A stretch of 64,000 nt of DNA, from the NCBI GenBank assembly GCA_035496255.1, contig DATJEU010000071.1, positions 1 to 64,000 of the forward strand, written 5' to 3'. Shown piece by piece: positions 26,128 to 33,278 of the stretch. Source of the stretch: Gp6-AA40 sp035496255. GTDB taxonomy: Bacteria; Acidobacteriota; Vicinamibacteria; Vicinamibacterales; UBA2999. Within the stretch, counting starts at the first letter, position 1. Every line of letters starts with the position of its first letter. The notes beneath the pieces are model-generated. The model had not been told where the DNA came from, searched no databases, and was given only the letters and a program-made list of their open reading frames with translations. The position numbers and the translations under genes are program-made.

Positions 26128-29100
26128 TTGCATTCGACCCTCTACGTGCTGCCGCTGAGAGTGATTCCTGCCAACCCCGACCGCGTCGATGCAGAGCTCG
26201 AAACCGACCTTCGGAGACATATCCGCGGCGAAGTGAGGTTTGCGCCTGGCGACCGGGCGCTGTACGCCACGGATGCCTCCAACTACCGTCAGGTACCGAT
26301 TGGCGTGGTCATTCCGCGGACGGTTGAGGATGTCATCGGCACGCTCGAGGCCTGCCGCACCCACAGGGCGCCCGTGCTCGCACGGGGCGGCGGCACCAGT
26401 ATCGCCGGACAGTGCTGCAACACCGCGGTGGTGATCGATACCTCGAAGCACCTCGATCGCATTCTGGAGATCGACGGGGCGACGCGCACCGCGCGCGTCC
26501 AGCCTGGCGTCACCCTCGATCATCTGCGGACCGCCGCATCGCGGCAGGGGCTCACCTTCGGACCGGATCCGGGCACGCATCGCTCGTGCACACTCGGCGG
26601 CATGATTGGCAACAACTCGTGCGGCGTGCATTCGATTCAATCAGCGTTCGAAGGCACTGGTCCGGCGACCGCCGACAACATCGCCAGCCTCGACATCGTC
26701 ACGTATCGCGGGCTCCGGTTGCGCCTTGGCCCGACAAGCGACGATGAGTATCGGCGGATCAGCGCGGGTGCAGGTCCGGTCGCAGATCTGTACCGGCGTT
26801 TGAAAGCCTTCCAGGAGCGATACGCAGCGGCGATTCGCCGCGAATTCCCGGATATCCCGCGTCGCGTGTCGGGCTACAACCTGCCCGCGCTGCTGCCCGA
26901 GAACGGCTTCGACCTGGCGCGGGCGGTCGTCGGCAGCGAGTCCACGCTCGTCTTCGTCCTCGAGGCGACGACGCACCTGGTGCGCCACTATTCGCATCGC
27001 GTCCTGGTGATTCTTGGATTCCCAGACATTTTCGCGGCGGCCGACGCGGTGCCGCCGCTGCTCGAGTTCCGTCCGATTGGCCTCGAGGCGATCGACGAGA
27101 TGCTCGTGCGCGAGGATCTCCGCAGCGGCGTTCCCTCGTCTCGCCTGCGCCTGCTGCCGGAAGGGCGCGGCTGGCTGCTGCTGGAATTCGGCGGCGACAC
27201 GCCGGCGGAAGCACGTGAGCGCGCCGACGCGATGGTCGCGTTCGTCAGGCGCGGCGCGTCGGCCCCGCAGATTCGCCTGCTCGACGACCCCGCGGATCAG
27301 GAGGCGATCTGGCAATTGCGCGAGGGTGGCGCACCGGCGGTACCCGAAGAGCGCGATGCCCCCGCGATGTGGCCCGGGTGGGACGACTCCGCGGTGGCAC
27401 CAGACAAGCTGGGTGCGTACCTCCGCGAGCTACATGCGCTGTACGACCGGTATCACTACGCGGCGGATCTCTTCGGACACTTCGGCCAGGGGTGCGTGCA
27501 CTGCCGCGTCGCCTTCGACCTGGTCACGCCGGATGGCATCGCGCAGTTCCGCTCGTTCATGCAGGAGGCCGCGGACCTCGTGCACCGCTATGGCGGATCG
27601 CTCTCGGGCGAGCACGGCGACGGTCAGGCACGCGGGGAACTGCTCACGCGCATGTTCAGCGGGGAGATGGTACAGGCGTTCCGTGAGTTCAAATCGATCT
27701 GGGATCCCGACTGGCTGATGAATCCCGGCAAGATCGTCGACGCCAACCGGATGGACGCGAACCTGCGCCTGAGCGGCAACGGTGTTCCCGCCCCGCCGTC
27801 CACCTACTTCCAGTTCCCGCAGGAGCCCCACGGCTTTGCATCCGCCTCGCTGCGATGCGTCGGCACCGGCTACTGTCGCAAGGACGAAGCCGGAACGATG
27901 TGTCCCAGTTACATGGTGACGCGGGAGGAGCGGCACGCGACGCGGGGACGCGCGCGGCTGCTGTATGAAATGCTGCGCGGCGACACGATCGCGGATGGCT
28001 GGGCGAGCCGCGAGGTGTTCGACGCACTCGATCTGTGCCTCTCCTGCAAAGGCTGCAAGGGTGACTGTCCCGTGCACGTGGACATGGCCACCTACAAGGC
28101 CGAATTCCTCGCGCACTACTACGAGCACCACGCCAGGCCCCGGAGCGCGTTCGCGTTCGGCCTGATCGATCGATGGGCGGCGCTCGCCTCGTATGTGCCA
28201 GGCCTCGTCAACCTGTTCACGCAGACGCCCGGACTCAGCGCCATCGCGAAGGTGATGACGGGCATGCCGCAGGCGCGCCGCGTTCCGGCATTCGCGCCGT
28301 TCACCTTCAGGACATGGTTCGAGACGAGAGAGCGAAATCGAGCGACCGATCGCACCCTGGGCGGCACCGAATTATCTGAAGTGGTGCTCTGGCCAGACAC
28401 GTTCAACAACCACTTTCATCCGCGCACCGCGATTGCCGCGGTTCATGCGCTCGAGGATGCCGGTTTCACCGTGACGCTGCCACGCGAGCGACTCTGTTGC
28501 GGGCGTCCCTTGTACGACTACGGCATGCTGGCGTCGGCGCGCAGTTACCTCAGACGCATCCTGAACGTGCTGGCCGACGACATCGATCGAGGTATTCCGC
28601 TCGTCGTCCTCGAACCAAGCTGCCTCGCGGTGTTCAGGGACGAACTGCCAAACCTGCTGCCCGATCATCCACGTGGCGCGCGATTGCGGACGCTGGCGTG
28701 CTCGCTTGGCGAGTTCCTGTCGCGTCATGCCGATCGCGTGCAACCGCTCTCGCTGCGGCGCACGGCGGTTCTCCACGGCCACTGTCATCAGAATGCACTG
28801 GGCGGCACGGAGGGTGATCAGGCCGTGCTGCGCCGGCTCGGAGTCGAGGTAACGCCGCTCGATGGCGGCTGCTGTGGCATGGCCGGTTCGTTCGGGTTCG
28901 AAGCGCGTCACTACGAGGTGTCGCAGGCGGTCGGCGAGCGCCGGCTGCTGCCGGCCGTGCGCCGCGCGCCGCTCGATGCGCTGATCGTCGCGGACGGCTT
29001 CAGTTGCCGTGAACAGATCGCCGGCGCCACGAATCGCCGCGCCCTGCACCTGGCGGATGTGATCGCGCTGGCGCGGCAGCGAACCGCGGACGTGCCGGCG

Positions 29101-29226
29101 TTCTTCCCGGAGCGGCCACGCGTGACCGCGCCCGCGACGCTCAACGTGGCGGCCGCGGCTGGCGTCGCAGTCGCGGTCGCCGGCGCTGCACTGCTCGGGT
29201 ATCAGGCGTGGCGGAGAACACGATGA
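26128..29226 (+). CDS. Fused FAD-linked oxidase and Fe-S (CCG) protein with C-terminal membrane tail
   Basis: About 1030 aa, the size of YdiJ/DLD-type fusions. Domains: FAD-binding type 4 (about 55-230, ARGGGTSIAGQCC and GGMIGNNSCGVHS), FAD-oxidase C-terminal domain with FGHFGQGCVHCRVAFDL and SGEHGDGQARGELL, a double 4Fe-4S region (CVGTGYCRKDEAGTMCPS and CLSCKGCKGDCPVHVDM), and two CCG motifs (LCCGRPLYDYG, GCCGMAGSFGF). Oxidises a 2-hydroxy acid such as lactate, glycolate or 2-hydroxyglutarate and passes electrons on; substrate not readable. The start is uncertain: TTG 26128, GTG 26146 or GTG 26161. The C-terminus is a hydrophobic segment plus YQAWRRTR, not usual for the family. Confidence 0.88.
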   Translation: MHSTLYVLPLRVIPANPDRVDAELETDLRRHIRGEVRFAPGDRALYATDASNYRQVPIGVVIPRTVEDVIGTLEACRTHRAPVLARGGGTSIAGQCCNTAVVIDTSKHLDRILEIDGATRTARVQPGVTLDHLRTAASRQGLTFGPDPGTHRSCTLGGMIGNNSCGVHSIQSAFEGTGPATADNIASLDIVTYRGLRLRLGPTSDDEYRRISAGAGPVADLYRRLKAFQERYAAAIRREFPDIPRRVSGYNLPALLPENGFDLARAVVGSESTLVFVLEATTHLVRHYSHRVLVILGFPDIFAAADAVPPLLEFRPIGLEAIDEMLVREDLRSGVPSSRLRLLPEGRGWLLLEFGGDTPAEARERADAMVAFVRRGASAPQIRLLDDPADQEAIWQLREGGAPAVPEERDAPAMWPGWDDSAVAPDKLGAYLRELHALYDRYHYAADLFGHFGQGCVHCRVAFDLVTPDGIAQFRSFMQEAADLVHRYGGSLSGEHGDGQARGELLTRMFSGEMVQAFREFKSIWDPDWLMNPGKIVDANRMDANLRLSGNGVPAPPSTYFQFPQEPHGFASASLRCVGTGYCRKDEAGTMCPSYMVTREERHATRGRARLLYEMLRGDTIADGWASREVFDALDLCLSCKGCKGDCPVHVDMATYKAEFLAHYYEHHARPRSAFAFGLIDRWAALASYVPGLVNLFTQTPGLSAIAKVMTGMPQARRVPAFAPFTFRTWFETRERNRATDRTLGGTELSEVVLWPDTFNNHFHPRTAIAAVHALEDAGFTVTLPRERLCCGRPLYDYGMLASARSYLRRILNVLADDIDRGIPLVVLEPSCLAVFRDELPNLLPDHPRGARLRTLACSLGEFLSRHADRVQPLSLRRTAVLHGHCHQNALGGTEGDQAVLRRLGVEVTPLDGGCCGMAGSFGFEARHYEVSQAVGERRLLPAVRRAPLDALIVADGFSCREQIAGATNRRALHLADVIALARQRTADVPAFFPERPRVTAPATLNVAAAAGVAVAVAGAALLGYQAWRRTR

Positions 29227-30239
29227 GGGAGCAGGGCTCATCGGACGCTCGCACCGTCGTGATGATTACCGGCGCGTCAGCAGGCGTCGGCCGTGCCACC
29301 GCCATCATGTTCGGCCGGCTGGGCGCGTGCGTGGGACTGCTGGCGCGAGGCCAGGCCGGACTCGAGGGCGCGCGTCGCGACGTCGAAGCAGCTGGCGGAC
29401 GGGCGATGGTGTTCACAGCCGACGTCGCCGACGCCGCAGCCGTCGAGGCCGCGGCCGCGCAATTCGAACAGGAGTGCGGCGCGATCGACATCTGGATCAA
29501 CAACGCGATGGCCAGCGTGTTCTCACCCGTGCGCGAGATGGAGCCCGACGATTACGCGCGGGTGACCGGCGTTACGTATCTCGGCGCTGTCCACGGGACG
29601 CTTGCGGCACTGAAGCGGATGCTGCCGCGCGATCGCGGCGTGATCGTCCAGGTCGGATCCGCACTGGCCTATCGCGGCATTCCGCTGCAGTCGGCGTACT
29701 GCGCCGCCAAGCACGCGTTGCAGGGGTTCTGTGAATCGCTGCGCTCGGAACTGCTGCACGACGGCAGTCACGTCCGCGTGACCATGGTGCAGATGCCGGC
29801 GCTCAACACGCCGCAGTTCGACTGGGTGAAGAGCCGGCTTCGCGGGCGCGGCCAGCCGGTGCCGCCGATCTTCCAACCCGAAGTGGCGGCCGAAGCCATC
29901 GTCTGGGCCGCTCATCATCCCGAGCGCGAGGTCTTCGTCGGTGCGCCGACGTGGAAGGCGATCGTGGGGAATGCGATCGCACCGGGAGTCGTCGATCGGA
30001 TACTCGCGCGCACCGGCTACTCCGCGCAGCAGACGTCAGAACCGGAAGATCCGGATCGCCCGCACAACCTGTGGCAGCCGGTGGACGTGACCCGCGACTT
30101 CGGCGCGCACGGCCGCTTCGACTCACGCGCGCGGCGTGTCAGCTGGGAATTCCTGCTCGCCGAGCATCGCCGCCTCGTCGCGGCGTTTGCCGCGTTCGCG
30201 GTCGGTGGGTCGTTGCTGCTGGCCAGACAACGACGGTAA
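29223..30239 (+). CDS. SDR-family oxidoreductase with C-terminal membrane tail
   Basis: 338 aa. Short-chain dehydrogenase: cofactor motif VMITGASAGVGRATAIMFGR, INNAMASVFS, catalytic Ser (VGSALAYRG) and YCAAKHALQGF (YxxxK). SDRs normally end near residue 250; here an extra 85 residues end in the hydrophobic LVAAFAAFAVGGSLLLARQRR-like segment, which could anchor the enzyme. ATG at 29223 overlaps the preceding stop (ATGA); GTG at 29208 is an alternative. Coupled to the FAD/Fe-S gene, which has a similar tail. Confidence 0.88.
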   Translation: MREQGSSDARTVVMITGASAGVGRATAIMFGRLGACVGLLARGQAGLEGARRDVEAAGGRAMVFTADVADAAAVEAAAAQFEQECGAIDIWINNAMASVFSPVREMEPDDYARVTGVTYLGAVHGTLAALKRMLPRDRGVIVQVGSALAYRGIPLQSAYCAAKHALQGFCESLRSELLHDGSHVRVTMVQMPALNTPQFDWVKSRLRGRGQPVPPIFQPEVAAEAIVWAAHHPEREVFVGAPTWKAIVGNAIAPGVVDRILARTGYSAQQTSEPEDPDRPHNLWQPVDVTRDFGAHGRFDSRARRVSWEFLLAEHRRLVAAFAAFAVGGSLLLARQRR

Positions 30240-30297
30240 CGAAGCACACGAAGTTCACAGCGAAGACACGAAGGCACGGAGACGCACGGAGGCGGTT
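30239..30297. repeat. Dispersed CACGAAG/CGGAGG repeat, copy 2
   Basis: Reads aacgaagcacacgaag, then gcgaagacacgaaggcac and ggagacgcacggaggcgg, sharing the words and their order with 5878-5917. At 30328-30380 the complementary words cctccgttcgtcctccg and gttcctccgtgtgaaacc follow. The 219-bp gap holds no gene. Confidence 0.6.
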
Positions 30298-30458
30298 GCC
30301 GGCAACCGCTTGTACGCCGCAGTCCACCAAATGCCTCCGTTCGTCCTCCGTTTTCACCGTTCCTCCGTGTGAAACCGTTTCCCCCGGAAACCTCCGATCA
30401 CTCCAGAGCCGGACGCCGCTTGACACTGCCGGCACTCCGTCGCCTACCATGCGCGCCC

Positions 30459-30884
30459 ATGACACCCATCGACGTACAGGAGAAAGCATCCGGCCGGACG
30501 CAGCGCTGGATGGTCATCGCCGGCTGGATCGTCGCGCTCGCGCCCGCGTTCGCAGTGCTGACCAGCGCGCGCTGGAAACTGACGCACGCCGCCTCCTATG
30601 TCGCCGAGTTCGAGCGCATCGGCTGGCCCAGCACGAGACTGGAACTGCTCGCGTTCCTGCAGCTTGGATCGCTGGCGCTCTACCTGATTCCGCGGACGGC
30701 GGTGCTCGGCGCGGTGCTGCTGACCGGCTATCTTGGCGGCGCCATCGCCTCGTACGTCCGCATCGGCGAGTACTACCCGCCACTCGTGCCGCTGACCACG
30801 TCGCTTCTCGCCTGGCTCGGGATCTGGCTCCGCGAACCGCGGCTGCGCGCGCTGCTTCCGTTCCGCCGCTCACCGCGAGGATAG
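30459..30884 (+). CDS. DoxX-like membrane protein
   Basis: 141 aa, four hydrophobic segments: WMVIAGWIVALAPAFAVLTS, LLAFLQLGSLALYLIP, AVLGAVLLTGYLGGAIASYV and LVPLTTSLLAWLGIWL. The central FERIGWPSTRLELLAFLQ and TGYLGGAIASYVRIGE match the DoxX-like family. Function unknown. Stands between the SDR and the quinone-oxidoreductase-like gene, same strand. The frame supports ATG at 30459. Confidence 0.82.
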   Translation: MTPIDVQEKASGRTQRWMVIAGWIVALAPAFAVLTSARWKLTHAASYVAEFERIGWPSTRLELLAFLQLGSLALYLIPRTAVLGAVLLTGYLGGAIASYVRIGEYYPPLVPLTTSLLAWLGIWLREPRLRALLPFRRSPRG

Positions 30885-30935
30885 GGCGCGCGACAAAAGT
30901 CTGCGGCCGCGTTCGAGACGCGCGACGGCGACATC

Positions 30936-31907
30936 GTGAAAGCCATACGCTTTACCGCTCACGGACCGCCTGAAGTCCTGCGGCTCGAGGAGATCCCGAC
31001 GCCGGCCCCACAGGACGATCAGGTGCTCGTCCGCGTCCACGCGACGACGGTGAACGCGATGGAATGGCGGATATTCACGCTGCCGCGCTGGTTCATCCGC
31101 TTGATCGGCGGCTTGCGCAAACCGCGTGACAGTTCCGTCGGATTCGATCTCGCCGGCCGCGTGGAAGCCGTCGGTGCGGCAGTCACACAGTTCCACCCTG
31201 GTGACGAGGTTTTCGGGCTGGGAAAGGGCGCCTGGGCAGAATTCGTGTGCGCGCCGGCGACATTGCTGGTGCACAAGCCTCGCGGCGTCTCATTCGAAGC
31301 GGCCGCGACGGCTGGCGTGGCGGCGCTGACCGCGCTGCAGGGCGTTCGCGACTGCGCCCGCGTTCAGCAGGGTCAACGCGTGCTCGTGCACGGTGCGGGC
31401 GGCGGCGTCGGCACGTATGCCGTGCAGATTGCCAGGGCGCTGGGAGCGCGGGTGGACGGCGTCTGCGGACCGGACAATCTCGAGCTGGTCCAGTCGCTTG
31501 GTGCGGCTCGCGCCATCGACTACACGCGTGAGGATTTCACGCAGACTCGCGATCGCTACGACGTCGTCATCGTCGTCAACGGCTCGCGCCGCATGCGCGA
31601 CTACCGGCGGGTGCTGACACCGAGCGGCACGTGCGTGGTGCTGGGGGGATCGATCCCTCGCCTGCTGCAGGCGATCGGCCTGGGCCTGCTGCTCCGGTGG
31701 CGGCGCGGACAGCAGGTGCGCGCGATGATCGCCAGACCGAACCAGGCCGACCTGCTGGTACTCAAGGGGATGCTCGACCACGGCACGGTGATTCCGGCCA
31801 TCGATCGGACCTATCCGCTTGCCGAGGCCCCGGCCGCCGTGCGTTATCTGATGGCCGGCCATGCCCGCGGCAAGGTGGTGCTGCGGGTTCGGCCAGTCGA
31901 CGTTTAG
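30936..31907 (+). CDS. NAD(P)-dependent quinone-oxidoreductase-like MDR protein
   Basis: 323 aa, medium-chain dehydrogenase/reductase without zinc ligands. N-terminal GroES-like part: HGPPEVLRLEEIPTPAPQ and GFDLAGRVEAVGAAVTQF. NADPH motif LVHGAGGGVGTYAVQIARALG. The C-terminal LAEAPAAVRYLMAGHARGKV is typical of the quinone-oxidoreductase group. Reduces a quinone or enone; substrate unknown. GTG start at 30936, weakly supported by spacing only. Confidence 0.88.
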   Translation: MKAIRFTAHGPPEVLRLEEIPTPAPQDDQVLVRVHATTVNAMEWRIFTLPRWFIRLIGGLRKPRDSSVGFDLAGRVEAVGAAVTQFHPGDEVFGLGKGAWAEFVCAPATLLVHKPRGVSFEAAATAGVAALTALQGVRDCARVQQGQRVLVHGAGGGVGTYAVQIARALGARVDGVCGPDNLELVQSLGAARAIDYTREDFTQTRDRYDVVIVVNGSRRMRDYRRVLTPSGTCVVLGGSIPRLLQAIGLGLLLRWRRGQQVRAMIARPNQADLLVLKGMLDHGTVIPAIDRTYPLAEAPAAVRYLMAGHARGKVVLRVRPVDV

Positions 31908-32010
31908 CTCTCACGCCACGATGCCAGGACGCCGGGTTTTTGTGGAGGAAACAGAAACGCGCTGTCTTCTCCGCTTGCCGTCGCTCCGGCTCCGGACCTA
32001 CGGAACAGGC

Positions 32011-32049
32011 TATAGACTCTCTACGTCTTAGGTGCTAGACTATCTATAC
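32011..32049. promoter_or_regulatory. AT-rich imperfect palindrome before TIGR03435 gene
   Basis: TATAGACTCTCTACG and GCTAGACTATCTATA form arms matching at 11 of 15 positions around a short spacer. It ends 13 bp before the GTG start and stands out as the only A/T-rich island in the area. It could contain the promoter or an operator. Confidence 0.45.
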
Positions 32050-32061
32050 CCTGGAGGCGGC

Positions 32062-32886
32062 GTGCAGATAATCCTCGTCGTAAGCCTGGTAGCCCTCACG
32101 GCTGGTTCCTCGATCTCGGCCGCTCCGCAACAGGCGGGTAAGACGTTTGACGTCGTGTCACTTCACGTCAACACGTCGGGCGCCGCGCAGAGCAATGTCG
32201 ACCGCACACCAACCGGCGTCACCATCACCAATCACCCGGTGCGGGTCCTCGTGCAGCTCGCGTACGGCATCTCGCAGCCGGCACGGCTGATCGGCCTGCC
32301 CGATTGGGCCGAGCGGGATCGTTTCGATCTCGCCGCCCGCGGATCGGTCGGCAGCCTCGACGACTTCCGCGCGATGATGCAGGCGATGCTCGCCGAGCGA
32401 TTCGGATTCGCGGCTCACACCGAGCAGCGCAACGTGGCCAGCTACAACCTGGTGCTCGCCCGGCGCGACGGCAAGCTCGGACCCTCGCTGATGCCGTCGA
32501 CAAAGAATTGTCCGAACGGCCTGCTCGGCGGGCGCGGCCGCGCCGCCGGTGCCGCTCCGGACGCACAAAGGACGATGGACTGCTCGTTCCACAGCGGACC
32601 TGGTGAAATCGAACTCCCCGGCGCACCGATCAGCTCGCTCGTCTCCTTTTTCTCGCTGACGCAAGGGCGTCCGGTCGTCGATCGTACGGGGTTGGCGGGC
32701 ACGTACGACATGCACCTGGTGTTTGCCCCGGAGCCGGTTCCCGGCGCACCGCCCCAGCCAGGCTTCGAGGGGCGCGCGACGATTACAACCGCCATCCAGG
32801 AGCAGTTCGGGCTGAAGCTCGAAGCGGCGACGCAACCCGAAGACGTGCTCGTCATCGATCGCATCTCGAAGCCGACCGAGAACTAG
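32062..32886 (+). CDS. TIGR03435-family exported protein
   Basis: 274 aa. Signal peptide VQIILVVSLVALTAGSSISAA, then KTFDVVSLHVNTSGAAQSN, ITNHPVRVLVQLAYGISQPARL, AMLAERFGFAAHTEQRNV, RPVVDRTGLAGTYDMHLVF and the C-terminal QFGLKLEAATQPEDVLVIDR. Same family as the gene at 5021 but only moderately similar. GTG at 32062 with GGAGG four bases upstream is chosen over the GTG at 32032, whose extra ten residues are not signal-like. Followed by PadR and the ADOP permease on the same strand. Confidence 0.88.
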   Translation: MQIILVVSLVALTAGSSISAAPQQAGKTFDVVSLHVNTSGAAQSNVDRTPTGVTITNHPVRVLVQLAYGISQPARLIGLPDWAERDRFDLAARGSVGSLDDFRAMMQAMLAERFGFAAHTEQRNVASYNLVLARRDGKLGPSLMPSTKNCPNGLLGGRGRAAGAAPDAQRTMDCSFHSGPGEIELPGAPISSLVSFFSLTQGRPVVDRTGLAGTYDMHLVFAPEPVPGAPPQPGFEGRATITTAIQEQFGLKLEAATQPEDVLVIDRISKPTEN

Positions 32887-32915
32887 CCGCTCGCAATGCA
32901 CACTTTCTAATAGCC

Positions 32916-33275
32916 ATGGCACTCCATTCATCCGGTTCGGACTCGCCCAAGGACCTGCTGCACGGCACGCTCGACATGCTGATCCTGCGCACGCTGCAAT
33001 GGGGACCACAGCACGGCTACGCGATCGGCCAGACCATCCGCGCCCAGTCGTCCGACGTGCTGCAGGTGGAGGCGGGGTCGCTCTATCCCGCGCTCCAGCG
33101 GCTGGCGAAGAAAGGCTGGGTCACGGCGAAATGGGGCATGACCGAGGCCAACCAGCGCGCCAAGTTCTATCGGCTCACGCCCGAAGGCAAGAAGCAACTG
33201 GTGCGCGAAGAATCGCGCTGGACGCAGTTGGTCAACGCGATCGCGCGGATCATGAACCCGGCATCGGAGAAATAG
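32916..33275 (+). CDS. PadR-family transcriptional regulator
   Basis: 119 aa. Winged-helix PadR: KDLLHGTLDMLILRTLQWGP, HGYAIGQTIRAQSSDVLQVE, GSLYPALQRLAKKGWVTAKW and FYRLTPEGKKQL. In Acidobacteria this type is paired with ADOP permeases; the likely role is repression of its own operon. The permease starts 3 bp after it. Confidence 0.95.
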   Translation: MALHSSGSDSPKDLLHGTLDMLILRTLQWGPQHGYAIGQTIRAQSSDVLQVEAGSLYPALQRLAKKGWVTAKWGMTEANQRAKFYRLTPEGKKQLVREESRWTQLVNAIARIMNPASEK

Positions 33276-33278
33276 GAC

